A stretch of DNA of 64,000 bases from DRKI01 sp011051875 (GCA_026990385.1 JALXDL010000033.1:1-64000), one strand, 5' to 3'; positions 24,190-34,255 are shown, counted from the first letter of the stretch. Numbers and translations are program-made. Notes: generated from the sequence alone by a model not told the origin.

Positions 24190-26202
24190 ATGGAACACGT
24201 TCCCGAATTCTCCCACGGGTCATTGCTCTCTGACCGGGATAAGCATGCCCGGATGGATTCCGATCTTTCCATGTACAGGAGCATCGTCCTGAACATTCCT
24301 GATCCGCTCCTCCTTGTCGACCCTGCCTGCCGGGTCTTGGTGGCCAACAATGCCTACCTGCACGCCTGCCGAAGGAACAAGAGCGAGGTCATCGATCGCA
24401 ACCTGGAGGAGACGGCTGAGCCCGATCTCTGGGCCGGCATCAGGGAGCCACTGAGAAAAGCCCTTGCCGGTCGGCCAGCGGAGGTGCGGATCCGGGCCCG
24501 TTTCAGGGCATCTTCCCCGGTGCGCCTGTTCAAAGTCAGCCTCGTACCCCGGCCCGGTGATGACGGAACCGTGCGCGGCACCATCGTTATTTTTCATGAC
24601 ATCGGCAACCTGAACCGGACAGAAGAAAAACTCCTTGACCAGGAACAGCTCCTGGCTGTCCTGCATTCCATTCCGGATGGGATCTATGTAGCCAACAGAA
24701 ACTACGAGATAGAATATGCCAACCCGGTGCTCATCCGGGAATTCGGGCCGGTGAACGGCCGCAAATGCTACCAGTACATGCAGCGACGTTCCTCTCCCTG
24801 TCCAGGCTGCCAAAATGATGCGATCTTCTCTGGAAAAACCATCTGCCGACGGGTTTACTGCGCCACCTGCGACAAGGAATTCGAGATCTGCAGCGCACCG
24901 TTGCAGATCAGCGGTGATCACCAGACCAAGATGGTTTTCCTCCGTGATATTACGGAACGGGTCCGCATGGAGGAGGATCTTCGCAAGACCAATGACCTGC
25001 TCAAATCCATCATCAACAACACATCCGCCCTCATCTCTGTCAAGGATCTGTCCGGCAGATACCTGCTGGTCAACAGACAGTTCAACACCCTCTTTTCTCT
25101 CTCACGCAGAGAAGTGATCGGCAGTACGGACTTTGAAATTTTTCCTGTGGAGAACGCCCGCAGGTTCCGGGAAAATGATCAGCGGGTGCTTTCTGAAAAA
25201 CGGATCATCCGGTTCGAGGAGGAGGTTCCCCGGGATGGCCGGCTGCACACTTATCTCTCAATCAAATTCCCCCTGAACGGGAGTGACGGGTCACCCTATG
25301 CGGTAGGCACCATCTCCACCGACATTACCCGGCGGGTCCATGCCGAGCAGGACCTGGAGGAAAAAAACGAACAGTTCTATGTTCTGATCAACACCTCACC
25401 GGACATCATCTGCTTCAAGGACTACCGGGGCCGGTGGCTGCTGGCCAACCAGGCCATCCTGGAGCTCTTCGAGATCAGCGCAATTGACTACCGGGGCAGG
25501 ACCGATGACGAACTGGGAGAATACAGTCCGTTCTACCGCCAGGCCCTGGAGCACTGCAGGAAAACCGACGAAATCTGCTGGCAGAACAAGAAGGTGACCC
25601 GGCGCGACGAAATCATCCTCCGTCCCGACGGAACGACCAAGGTCTACGATGTGCTGAAGATCCCCCTTTTTCATGCTGACGGGCGCAGGAAGGGACTTGT
25701 AATCCTTGGCCGTGACGTCAGCGAGCGGGTCAAGGCGGAGGAAGAGCTGCGGGCGGAAAAAGAGAGAAGCGACAAGACGAACATTACCCTCAAGGTGCTC
25801 CTGGAACAGTATCAGTACATCGGCAGGGAGGCGGAAAAGCAGATGTCTGACCAACTCAAGACACTGATCTTTCCATACCTGGACCACCTGATCGCCATCA
25901 TCGAGGATGAACGGGCCCGGGAACTGCTCAACATCATCTCCGCCAATATCCAGTCCCTGGCCGCGTCCTGCACGGAAAAACGCAGCATAAAGGACAAACG
26001 ACTTCAACAGCTCACCCCGAGGGAGACATTGATCGTCAACCTGATCCAGCAGGGGAAATCATCACGGGATATCGCCCGGATCCTCAATCTCTCCAAACGG
26101 ACCGTTGACGTCTATCGCCAGAATATCAGGAAAAAACTCGATCTCACAAACAACAGGATAAAACTGGCCGACTATCTCCGCCTCCTCGGCCCGGGCAACT
26201 AG
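24190..26202 (+). CDS. Multi-PAS transcriptional regulator with LuxR-type HTH, copy 2
   Basis: A 670-residue paralogue of the preceding regulator with the same design: four PAS domains (about 20-145, 150-260, 265-390 and 395-520), a helical linker and a LuxR-type HTH (about 600-660; LTPRETLIVNLIQQGKSS, SKRTVDVYR). PAS2 has the matching Cys cluster GRKCYQYMQRRSSPCPGC and a second CATC pair. PAS4 and the HTH align well by eye with those of copy 1, which indicates tandem duplication. ATG 24190 is preceded by GAGGAAG at a long spacing; the true start is uncertain by some codons. Confidence 0.88.
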   Translation: MEHVPEFSHGSLLSDRDKHARMDSDLSMYRSIVLNIPDPLLLVDPACRVLVANNAYLHACRRNKSEVIDRNLEETAEPDLWAGIREPLRKALAGRPAEVRIRARFRASSPVRLFKVSLVPRPGDDGTVRGTIVIFHDIGNLNRTEEKLLDQEQLLAVLHSIPDGIYVANRNYEIEYANPVLIREFGPVNGRKCYQYMQRRSSPCPGCQNDAIFSGKTICRRVYCATCDKEFEICSAPLQISGDHQTKMVFLRDITERVRMEEDLRKTNDLLKSIINNTSALISVKDLSGRYLLVNRQFNTLFSLSRREVIGSTDFEIFPVENARRFRENDQRVLSEKRIIRFEEEVPRDGRLHTYLSIKFPLNGSDGSPYAVGTISTDITRRVHAEQDLEEKNEQFYVLINTSPDIICFKDYRGRWLLANQAILELFEISAIDYRGRTDDELGEYSPFYRQALEHCRKTDEICWQNKKVTRRDEIILRPDGTTKVYDVLKIPLFHADGRRKGLVILGRDVSERVKAEEELRAEKERSDKTNITLKVLLEQYQYIGREAEKQMSDQLKTLIFPYLDHLIAIIEDERARELLNIISANIQSLAASCTEKRSIKDKRLQQLTPRETLIVNLIQQGKSSRDIARILNLSKRTVDVYRQNIRKKLDLTNNRIKLADYLRLLGPGN

Positions 26203-26340
26203 ATGACATCACTCTTCGGCAATCATTTCAGGCAGCTCTTTTTCGAATCATTTCTCGGCTTGGTCCTGTTGCCGCTGCGGATCGGCTTCAGGGGCCGGGG
26301 TCTGCGGATTTTCCGCCGGCCACCGACACCGGGCGGCGCC

Positions 26341-27087
26341 ATGAAAAACAGAGAGCGGAGAAACCATCGCCTCTACCTCGGATCCATCCTGAAATTCTCG
26401 ACCAATACCGCCATTGTCGCCACTGACCAGAACCTTTGCATCTGGCTGTTCAACGGCGAGGCCGAGCGCCTGCTCGGCCTGCCAAGGCAGGATGCCATGG
26501 GGGAATCGCCTTTTGCCATTCATGACAGATTCGTTTCCCGCAGTGGCCGGGACTTCCGGCAGATCTTGACCAAGCTGTGCAAGAGTGGCCGCTTCCGCTT
26601 CGAAATGTGGCGACGGGGTCATTTCCTCGACGTGCAGATATCCTCGCTGCAGGACAGAGACCAGGCCTTTGCAGGCCTCCTGTTCATGGGCCGCCATATC
26701 ACCAGCCTGAAACTGGCCGTGGAAGAGAAAAAGAAAACCCTGCTCCAGATGCAGCCTGCCGAAAAGATGGAGGCCATCGGTCTGCTGGCCGGTGGTGTCG
26801 CCCACGACCTGAACAACATCCTCTTCGGTATTATTAACTATCCCGAGCTTCTGCTGGCCCGGCTCCCACGGAACAAGGAATACCGGCAGCCGCTGAAATC
26901 GATCCTGACCGCCGGACAGCGTGCGGCAACGGTGGTCGGCGACCTGCTGACCATGTCAAGAAGCGCGGCCAGACATGGCAAACTGTCTTGCTCAACGACT
27001 TGGTGTGGGACTCTCTTCACTCCCTCGAAAGAGGTATTCCGATTGGCTGAACAGCTCCGGGCCATGACAGGCAAGTTTAAGGTCTGA
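26341..27087 (+). pseudogene. Histidine kinase remnant (PAS + HisKA, frameshifted, no ATPase domain)
   Basis: From ATG 26341 the protein has a PAS-like region (residues 15-125) and a good H-box EAIGLLAGGVAHDLNNILFG with the phosphoacceptor His at residue 155. After DLLTMSRSAARHGK the reading frame is lost near 26982: one missing A restores VLLNDLVWDSLHSLE in the next frame, which itself stops at 27048-27050. The HATPase domain expected next is absent and a new gene begins at 27123. It therefore looks like a kinase that has lost its catalytic half. The surviving reading frame ends in unrelated residues at 27087. If still translated it would be a PAS-dimerisation fragment. Confidence 0.8.
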
Positions 27088-27098
27088 TCCCACCTGTA

Positions 27099-27122
27099 AT
27101 ACTCAGAGACATACTCAGAGAC
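27099..27122 (+). repeat. 12-bp tandem duplication before the GGDEF-EAL gene
   Basis: ATACTCAGAGAC occurs twice without a gap, ending one base before ATG 27123. It sits at the junction of the kinase remnant and the next gene. Confidence 0.9.
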
Positions 27123-30089
27123 ATGGGCAAACAGGTACAAAGACACTATTCCCCGCCGCAGCTGTGGGACCAGGACGAACGATTTCGCATCATCGCCGAC
27201 TTTTCCTTTGACTGGGAGGCTTGGATCCTTCCCGACGGAACCTGCGCATACATCTCCCCGGCGTGCGAAAGAATCACCGGCTACTCCAGCAATGAGTTGC
27301 TCGCCAGACCGGAACTGCTCATGGAAATCGTCCATCCCGAGGACAGGAAGCTACTCATTGAGCATCATTGCAAACATCTTGATCGCCTTGAGCAGACCGC
27401 GGAACTGGAGTTCCGCATCATTGACAGGGACGGTGGGATACGATGGATCTGGCACCAGTGCCAGTCTGTTTTCACTCCGGACGGACGCTGGCTGGGGCGG
27501 CGGGCGACGAACCGGGATGTCACCCGGCTCAAGGAGACGGAAAGGGAGCTGTGGCGGGAAAAACGCCTCTTTGATGCCGGCCCCACTGTGGTCTTCAAGT
27601 GGCGGGCGGCAAAGGGATGGCCGGTGGAATACGTGTCAGCCAACGTGGAAAAGGTCTTTGGCTACCCGGCCGATGATCTTCTCCGGGGCCGGCCAGCTTA
27701 CCCGGACATCATTCACCCCGACGATCTGGCGAGGGTCAGGGAGGAGGTTACAGCCCACGGTAGAGCAGACGACGACACCTTTATCCAGGAGTACAGGATA
27801 ATCGACGCTTGGGGCAGGACGCGCTGGGTCTACGACACCACCACTGTCCTGCGCGATGACCACCACCGGATCACCCACTACCACGGCTACCTCGTTGATA
27901 TCAGCCTTCAGAAACAGTCCGAGGAATCCCTGCGCCTTACAGAGAGACAGCTGGAGAAAGCCCAGGAGATCGCCAAGGTGGGATACTGGCAGTGGGACAG
28001 ACACTCCAACCGTTTCAACATCTCCGAGGCCGTCTACACCATCCTCGGCCTGGAACCGGACTCTTTTCGCCCCAGCCGTTCAAGTATTCTGCACTTGGTG
28101 CATCCGGAGGACCGGCGCCCGGTGGCCGCCTTCTTCGCCCGCATGGAAAGAAGCAGGGCCCCGGATTCCATCGAATTCCGGATCCGACACGTTGAAAGCG
28201 GCCGCTTCATCACCATGCGGGTCGAATACGAAGAGAGTGTTGACGAAGCAGGAAGACCGGTGGGAAAACATGGCAGCTTCCAGGATATCAGTGCCATCAG
28301 AAAGACGGAATCGCAGCTGAAGCTCTTTGACAAGATCTTCACTCACACCATCGAGGGCATCGTGGTCACCGATGCCAACGGCAAAATCCGGGAATTGAAC
28401 CCGGCTGCACAGCGAATGACCGGATACGACCCGGAGGATGTCATCGGCAGGGATACCACGGTCTTCAAGTCGGACCGGCATCCTGACGGGTACTACCTGG
28501 AGATGTGGCGGGCTGTGCAGGAAAGGGGATTCTGGCAGGGGGATATCTGGAGCCGGCGAAAAAACGGCGAGATCTACCCCATCCAGATGCATGTCACCTC
28601 CCTCAATGACCAGGACGGCCGGATAAGCAGCGTGATCTTTGTCTTCCACGACATGACCGAGATCAAGACCCAGGAAAAAGAGCTCCAGTTCCAGACCTAC
28701 CACGATGCCCTCACCGGTCTGCCCAACCGGACCCTGCTCCTGGACCGGCTCAAGGTCGCCCTGCGGCACGCCAGGCAGACAAACAGGAAACTTGGCGTGA
28801 TCATGGTGGACCTGGACGATTTCAAGCAGATCAACGATGCCCTGGGATACACGGTGGGCGACCTGCTTCTCCAGCAGGCAGCCTTGCGGATCAGGCAGTG
28901 TGTACGCGAAAACGACACCGTAGCCCGCCAGGGCAGTGACGACTTTCTCGTCCTGCTTGAGAACATCACCGATGTCCAGGCAGCAATAGACATGGCCGGC
29001 CGCATCGGGGAGAGTTTTCAGGAACCATTTACCATAGAAAACCGGCAGCTCTTCATCACAGTCAGCGCGGGCATTGCCGTGGCGCCCGATGACGGCGAGG
29101 ACGAGGAGACCCTCCTCTCCAATGCCGATCTGGCCATGTACCGGGCCAAGGACGAGGGCAAGAACACCCACCACCTGTTCACCACCGAGCTCAACGAACG
29201 GATGGCCCGGCGTTTCTCCCTCAGCACCCGCCTGCGGCAGGCACTGGCAAACGATGAATTCCGGGTCTATTACCAGCCCAAGGTCGACCTGATCCGGCGG
29301 CGGATCACCGGGGTGGAGGCCTTGGTCCGCTGGGAGCCGGAACCGGGGGAGATGATCTCGCCGGCCGAGTTCATTCCCCTGGCAGAGACCACGGGTCTCA
29401 TTATCCCCTTGGCAGAACAGGTCCTGCTTATCGCCTGCAACCAGGCCGCACGCTGGTTGAAGCAGGGTTTCTCACTCTCTGTCTCGGTCAACCTGTCGCC
29501 CAGGCAGTTCTCCCAGGAAAACTTTCTCCCTTCGGTGCGGGCAGCCCTGCTTGAAAGCGGCCTGCCGCCGGAGGCACTGGAGATGGAGATCACCGAGACC
29601 CTGATGATGGAACGGGAAGACCTGGCCATCGGCCTGCTGTGGGAATTGAAAAAGATGGGGATCAGGATCTCGGTGGACGATTTCGGTACCGGCTACTCAT
29701 CACTATCCTACCTCAAGCAGCTGCCCATCGATATCCTCAAAATAGATCGCTCCTTTGTCCGCAACCTGCCCGACGACCAGGACGATGCCGTACTCGCAGC
29801 GACCATCATCAACATGGCGGGCAGCCTCGGGCTGGGCGTGATCGCCGAAGGCGTGGAAACCCTGGAGCAGGCCCACTTCATGTGCGAGCATGGCTGCCAC
29901 CTCATCCAGGGTTACCTGGTCAGCCCGCCGGTGCCAGCGGACAGGATGACCGAACTGTTCCGGGAGTCACCTGAAAATCTGCTCAAGGGATTCCGCTGCC
30001 GGAAAACGGAGGACTGTGAGGTAAAGGCAAAACGCCACGGGGGAAGGTGCCTACTACGGCCCTTCCCATCCAATGGAATCATTTCATGA
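27123..30089 (+). CDS. PAS-GGDEF-EAL c-di-GMP protein with degenerate GGDEF site
   Basis: A 988-residue soluble protein with about four PAS/PAC domains (20-140, 145-270, 275-395, 405-525), a GGDEF domain (about 530-690) and an EAL domain (about 705-955). The active-site motif is GSDDF (604-608) in place of GGDEF, so diguanylate cyclase activity is doubtful; the inhibitory RxxD site (REND) is kept. The EAL domain looks active: EAL at 732-734, NLSPRQF, EITE, DDFGTGYSS, KIDRSFV and AEGVET are present. The expected role is a PAS-controlled c-di-GMP phosphodiesterase. The start lies beside a tandem repeat and lacks a clear ribosome site. Confidence 0.9.
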   Translation: MGKQVQRHYSPPQLWDQDERFRIIADFSFDWEAWILPDGTCAYISPACERITGYSSNELLARPELLMEIVHPEDRKLLIEHHCKHLDRLEQTAELEFRIIDRDGGIRWIWHQCQSVFTPDGRWLGRRATNRDVTRLKETERELWREKRLFDAGPTVVFKWRAAKGWPVEYVSANVEKVFGYPADDLLRGRPAYPDIIHPDDLARVREEVTAHGRADDDTFIQEYRIIDAWGRTRWVYDTTTVLRDDHHRITHYHGYLVDISLQKQSEESLRLTERQLEKAQEIAKVGYWQWDRHSNRFNISEAVYTILGLEPDSFRPSRSSILHLVHPEDRRPVAAFFARMERSRAPDSIEFRIRHVESGRFITMRVEYEESVDEAGRPVGKHGSFQDISAIRKTESQLKLFDKIFTHTIEGIVVTDANGKIRELNPAAQRMTGYDPEDVIGRDTTVFKSDRHPDGYYLEMWRAVQERGFWQGDIWSRRKNGEIYPIQMHVTSLNDQDGRISSVIFVFHDMTEIKTQEKELQFQTYHDALTGLPNRTLLLDRLKVALRHARQTNRKLGVIMVDLDDFKQINDALGYTVGDLLLQQAALRIRQCVRENDTVARQGSDDFLVLLENITDVQAAIDMAGRIGESFQEPFTIENRQLFITVSAGIAVAPDDGEDEETLLSNADLAMYRAKDEGKNTHHLFTTELNERMARRFSLSTRLRQALANDEFRVYYQPKVDLIRRRITGVEALVRWEPEPGEMISPAEFIPLAETTGLIIPLAEQVLLIACNQAARWLKQGFSLSVSVNLSPRQFSQENFLPSVRAALLESGLPPEALEMEITETLMMEREDLAIGLLWELKKMGIRISVDDFGTGYSSLSYLKQLPIDILKIDRSFVRNLPDDQDDAVLAATIINMAGSLGLGVIAEGVETLEQAHFMCEHGCHLIQGYLVSPPVPADRMTELFRESPENLLKGFRCRKTEDCEVKAKRHGGRCLLRPFPSNGIIS

Positions 30090-30098
30090 GGAACCGAT

Positions 30099-30467
30099 AT
30101 GCCTGTTCAGACAACGCCACAGCAGAGCGCAGAGGAACACGAGCGGCTTGCGGCCCTGTTCCGGGAAGACCGGCTCGCCTTTGAAAGAGAACGGCGGCGG
30201 CTCATCAAGGATACCATTGCCAGGTATGATGATAAAGACCTGCGGGATAGCCTGGAGCGGCAGCAACAACTCCTTGACCGGGCGCTCCGCGGCAGCGGCT
30301 CGCCGGAAAACCGGCTGTCCCTCATCAGCGCCCTGTTCTGGGACCAGGTGATCAACAGGTTCCTGCCCGCCCTGGATGGCACATCCAGGCGCATCAAGGC
30401 TCAGGCGCCGACAGAGCTTTCCGGGCCAAAACCGCGGCTCACCCTGGTGGACAAGCCGGGGAAGTGA
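30099..30467 (+). CDS. Small cytoplasmic protein, DUF3135-like
   Basis: A 122-residue, charged, mostly helical protein lacking cysteines, signal peptide or membrane segments. The N-terminal third (LAALFREDRLAFERERRRLI) resembles the DUF3135 family as I remember it, where an acidic residue pair and FE-R repeat are typical; function unknown. It starts nine bases after the GGDEF-EAL stop and is probably cotranscribed with it. It converges on nadC, whose stop is 29 bases away. Confidence 0.65.
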   Translation: MPVQTTPQQSAEEHERLAALFREDRLAFERERRRLIKDTIARYDDKDLRDSLERQQQLLDRALRGSGSPENRLSLISALFWDQVINRFLPALDGTSRRIKAQAPTELSGPKPRLTLVDKPGK

Positions 30468-30496
30468 GCTGCCGGCGGATCCGGGAGAAAAGCCTG

Positions 30497-31342
30497 TCAG
30501 CCCATCCAATCCAGGCCGATGTCGCAGGCTGGCGCGGAATGGGTGAGCCGGCCAATGGAGATGATATCGACCCCGGTCTCGGCGATCTCCCGCACCGTGT
30601 CCAGGGTAACGCCGCCCGAGGCCTCGAGCAGGGCCCTGCCGGACACGAGATCCACTGCCTCCCGCAGAGCGGCCGGAGCCATGTTGTCGAGCATGATGAC
30701 ATGCACACCGCAATCCAGGCATTCCCGCACCTGGCCGAGATCATCGCACTCGACCTCGATGGCCATGGTGTGAGGCACCCGCGCCCTGACCCGGCGCACC
30801 GCCTCGCGGATGGAGCCGCAGGCCGCGATGTGGTTGTCCTTGATCAGCACGCCGTCGGCCAGGCTGTAACGGTGGTTGCTGCCGCCGCCGGCCCGCACGG
30901 CGTACTTCTCCAGCATGCGCAGGCCCGGGGTGGTCTTGCGGGTATCTGCGATCTTTACCCCCAGCCCCTCCACCCTGGCCACGAACTCGTTGGTCAGGGT
31001 GGCGATACCGCAGAGCCGCTGCACCAGGTTCAGCGCCACCCGCTCGCCGCGGAGCAGGGTGCGCACCGGGCCGTTGATGGTCATCAGCACCTCGCCCTTC
31101 TTTTTCCTCTCCCCGTCCGCCGCCATCTGGCCGAAGGTGATGGTGCCGCCGCCGAGCAGGCAGAAGACCCGGGCCGCGACCCGTTCCATGCCGGCCGCCA
31201 CCAGGTCCTGGCGGGCAATCAAGGTGGAAAGCGCGGTTTCATCCCCGGTGAAGAGGGCCTCGGTGGTGATGTCTCCATGCTCCAGGTCTTCTCTCAGAAA
31301 GGCGCGTAACTGCTCATCAAGGAGAAAGGTATCGAGTTCCAT
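30497..31342 (-). CDS. nadC: Nicotinate-nucleotide pyrophosphorylase (carboxylating)
   Basis: A 281-residue enzyme of NAD synthesis that converts quinolinate and PRPP to nicotinate mononucleotide, CO2 and PPi. Landmarks: REDLEHGDITTEALF, NLVQRLCGIAT, DTRKTTPGLRMLEKYAV, GGGSNHRYSLADGVLIKDNH, and near the end EASGGVTLDTV with VDIISIGRLTHS. Start at 31342 has GAGG upstream; an in-frame start six codons earlier is less likely. Confidence 0.96.
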   Translation of the reverse strand: MELDTFLLDEQLRAFLREDLEHGDITTEALFTGDETALSTLIARQDLVAAGMERVAARVFCLLGGGTITFGQMAADGERKKKGEVLMTINGPVRTLLRGERVALNLVQRLCGIATLTNEFVARVEGLGVKIADTRKTTPGLRMLEKYAVRAGGGSNHRYSLADGVLIKDNHIAACGSIREAVRRVRARVPHTMAIEVECDDLGQVRECLDCGVHVIMLDNMAPAALREAVDLVSGRALLEASGGVTLDTVREIAETGVDIISIGRLTHSAPACDIGLDWMG

Positions 31343-31396
31343 GGGGGTTCCCTCGTGCACCGGCCGTGCACGGCCTGAACTGATGAGAAATACTGG

Positions 31397-34060
31397 CTAG
31401 TTGAGCTTGTTCAGCCTGGCCGTGGACTCGGCATTCTTCTCCAGCCGGGTCTTCAGCTCCTCCTCCCTGGCCCGCTCCTTGTCCACCACCGCGGCCGGCG
31501 CGTTGGCAAGGAACTTCCCGTTGGCCAGCTTGCCCCTGACCCGGGCCAGCTCCTTTTCCAGCTTTTCCCGTTCCCGGGCCAGCTTGTCCAGCTCCGCCTC
31601 CACGTCGATGAGCCCCTTGAGGGGCACCACCATCTCCACGTCCTGGAACAGGGTGTGACCGGCATCATCGGGCACCTCGCCGTGCGCCACGATATCGAGC
31701 CGCCCGGCCCGGGTCATGGCAGCGATGGCCGTGGCAAAGGATTGAAGCAACGCCCGTTTTTCCGCATCAGGGCAGATGAGCGTGGCCTCGATTCTGGCCG
31801 TGGGGTGCAGTTCGGCCTCGCTGCGGATGGTGCGCAGGCCGGAGATCACACCCATGAGCAGCTCCATGTCCGCCTCGGCGTCTGCATCCTCCCAGGCCGG
31901 CTGCGGCGCGGGAAAGGGCTCGGTCATGATGAAGGAGCGCTCGCCGGGCAACTGGCTCCAGATCTCCTCGGTGACAAAGGGCGTCACCGGGTGGAGCAGT
32001 TTCAGGATACTCTCCAGCACCGCGAGCAGCACGCCACGGGCATTGCGCCGGGCCTGCTCGTCATCCCCGTAGAGATCGGCCTTGATCCACTCCAGGTACC
32101 AGTCGCAGAACTCATGCCAGGTGAACTGGTAGATGGCCGAGGCGATCTCGTTGAAATTATATCCCTCGATGGCATCGAGCACCTTGTGGATGGTGGCGTT
32201 GGTCCGGCTGAGGATCCAGCGGTGCGGCAGGGGCAGCCCGGCCGGGTTGCCGGTGACCGCAATGATGCCGGGATCCTCGTCCTTGAGGTGCATCTGGGCG
32301 AAGCGGGCCGCATTCCAGAGCTTGTTGATAAAGCGGCGGTATCCCTCCACCCGCTCCTCGTCCATGCGGATCTCCCGTCCCTGGGCGGCAAAGGCGGTCA
32401 GGGTGAAGCGGAAGGCATCGGTGCCGAACTTTTCAATCATGTCCAGGGGATCGATCACGTTGCCCGTGGACTTGGACATCTTCTTGCCATACTTGTCCCG
32501 GACCAGGGCATGGAGGTAGACATCGTGGAACGGCACTTCCTCCATGATATGCAACCCCATCATCATCATCCGGGCCACCCAGAAGAAAAGGATGTCAAAG
32601 CTGGTGATCAGCACCGAGGTGGGATAGAAGAACTCCAGCTCCCGCGTCTTTCCGGGCCAGCCCAGGGTGGAGAAGGGCCAGAGGGCGGACGAGAACCAGG
32701 TGTCGAGCACGTCCTCTTCCTGGACGATTTCCGTGCTGCCGCAGTGGGCGCAGGCATCGGGATCCGTGACCGCCACGGTCAGCCTGCCGCAGGCCTGGCA
32801 GGTCCAGGCCGGGATCCGGTGCCCCCACCAGATCTGGCGCGAGATGCACCAGTCGCGGATGTTGTCCATCCAGGCATAGAAGGTCTTGTACCAAGTAGAT
32901 GGAAAGATGCGGATCCTTCCCTCGCGCACCGCCTGCACCGCCTTGTCGGCCAGAGGCCGCACCGAGACGAACCACTGCTTGGAGGTGGTGGGTTCCACCA
33001 CGGTACCGCATCGGTAGCACTTGCCCACCGCGTGTTGATACTCCTCGATCTTTTCGAGAAATCCCTGTTCCTCCAGGTCCGCGACGATGCGCCGCCGGCA
33101 CTCGAACCGGTCCAGGCCGGCGTAGCTGCCCGCGGCCTCGTTCATGACCCCGTGGTCGTCCATGACCTTGATCCGCTCGAGGTCGTGGCGCAGGCCGATC
33201 TCGTAGTCGTCCCGGTCATGGGCCGGGGTGACCTTGAGGGCGCCGGTGCCGAACTCCCGCTGCACGTGGTGGTCATAGACCACCGGGATGGTGCGGCCGG
33301 TGAGCGGTAGGGTGATGCCGATATCCTTCAGGCCCAGGTAGCGCTCATCCTCCGGGTGCACGGCCACGGCCGTATCGCCGAGCATGGTCTCGGGCCGGGT
33401 AGTGGCCACCACCACGTATCCCGAACCGTCGGCATAGGGATAGCGGATGTGGTAGAGCTTGCCGTCGGTCGGGTCGTGCTCCACCTCGTCGTCGGCAAGG
33501 GCGGTGTGGCAGCGCGGACACCAGTTGACGATGTAGTCGCCCTTGTAGATCAGGCCGTCGTTGTAGAGCCGGACAAAGACCTCGCGCACGGCCCGCGACA
33601 GCCCCTCGTCCATGGTGAACCGCTCCCGGTCCCAGTCGCAGGAGGCGCCCATGCGCTTGAGCTGGTTGATGATGGTGCCGCCCTTGTCCTCGCGCCACTG
33701 CCAGACCCGCTCGATGAACTTCTCCCGGCCCAGGTCGTGGCGGGACAGGTTCTCCGTGGCGAGCTGCCGCTCGACCACGTTCTGGGTGGCGATACCGGCG
33801 TGGTCCGTGCCGGGCACCCAGAGGGTGTTGTCGCCCTTCATCCGGTGGTAGCGGACCAGGATATCCTGGAGGGTGTTGTTGAGGGCATGGCCGATATGGA
33901 GCACGCCCGTGACATTGGGTGGCGGGATGACGATGGAAAAGGACTCCCGGCCCTCTTCCATGGTGGCGGCAAAGGTCTTGTGCTCCAGCCAGCGGCGATA
34001 CCACCGGCCCTCCACCTCTTTGAACTCGTATCCCTTGGGAAGATCGTATTTTTCAGACAT
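31397..34060 (-). CDS. valS: Valyl-tRNA synthetase
   Basis: An 887-residue class I synthetase. HIGH motif: PPPNVTGVLHIGHALN with HIGH at residues 55-58; KMSKS motif: GKKMSKSTGN near residue 527. The editing domain (about 190-340) includes TTRPETMLGDTAVAVHP, and two Cys pairs (YRCG and CQAC with CAHCG) suggest a zinc site. A C-terminal coiled coil (about 815-885) is typical of ValS. The length is normal. NadC lies 54 bases downstream on the same strand. Confidence 0.97.
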   Translation of the reverse strand: MSEKYDLPKGYEFKEVEGRWYRRWLEHKTFAATMEEGRESFSIVIPPPNVTGVLHIGHALNNTLQDILVRYHRMKGDNTLWVPGTDHAGIATQNVVERQLATENLSRHDLGREKFIERVWQWREDKGGTIINQLKRMGASCDWDRERFTMDEGLSRAVREVFVRLYNDGLIYKGDYIVNWCPRCHTALADDEVEHDPTDGKLYHIRYPYADGSGYVVVATTRPETMLGDTAVAVHPEDERYLGLKDIGITLPLTGRTIPVVYDHHVQREFGTGALKVTPAHDRDDYEIGLRHDLERIKVMDDHGVMNEAAGSYAGLDRFECRRRIVADLEEQGFLEKIEEYQHAVGKCYRCGTVVEPTTSKQWFVSVRPLADKAVQAVREGRIRIFPSTWYKTFYAWMDNIRDWCISRQIWWGHRIPAWTCQACGRLTVAVTDPDACAHCGSTEIVQEEDVLDTWFSSALWPFSTLGWPGKTRELEFFYPTSVLITSFDILFFWVARMMMMGLHIMEEVPFHDVYLHALVRDKYGKKMSKSTGNVIDPLDMIEKFGTDAFRFTLTAFAAQGREIRMDEERVEGYRRFINKLWNAARFAQMHLKDEDPGIIAVTGNPAGLPLPHRWILSRTNATIHKVLDAIEGYNFNEIASAIYQFTWHEFCDWYLEWIKADLYGDDEQARRNARGVLLAVLESILKLLHPVTPFVTEEIWSQLPGERSFIMTEPFPAPQPAWEDADAEADMELLMGVISGLRTIRSEAELHPTARIEATLICPDAEKRALLQSFATAIAAMTRAGRLDIVAHGEVPDDAGHTLFQDVEMVVPLKGLIDVEAELDKLAREREKLEKELARVRGKLANGKFLANAPAAVVDKERAREEELKTRLEKNAESTARLNKLN

Positions 34061-34114
34061 TATATGATCAGTAAACCTGTTAATGTTATCAGGGGATCCG
34101 TTGGCCGGATCCTG

Positions 34115-34138
34115 CCGGGCCCGCCGGAGCGGGCCCGG
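34115..34138. repeat. GC-rich hairpin between the dGTPase-like gene and valS
   Basis: A perfect 10-bp stem CCGGGCCCGC/GCGGGCCCGG with a CGGA loop. No T-run follows, so it is a weak terminator at best for the gene ending at 34256. Confidence 0.55.
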
Positions 34139-34255
34139 CCCGCACGCCGGGACAACAGCAGCCGCAGCCCCCTGGCCCGGGGCGGCGGCCAGACCCGGAG
34201 AACGGCGTACCTTCAGAAAAATTCTCCGGAACTTTCTTCATGCCCTGACATTGAT

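Noticed and set aside
23882..24223. A minus-strand frame of 113 residues ending IIESNRKKK, followed by a palindrome that could be its terminator
   Set aside because: No ribosome site, overlaps the start of the second PAS-LuxR gene, no recognisable domain, and inconsistent codon use along its length.
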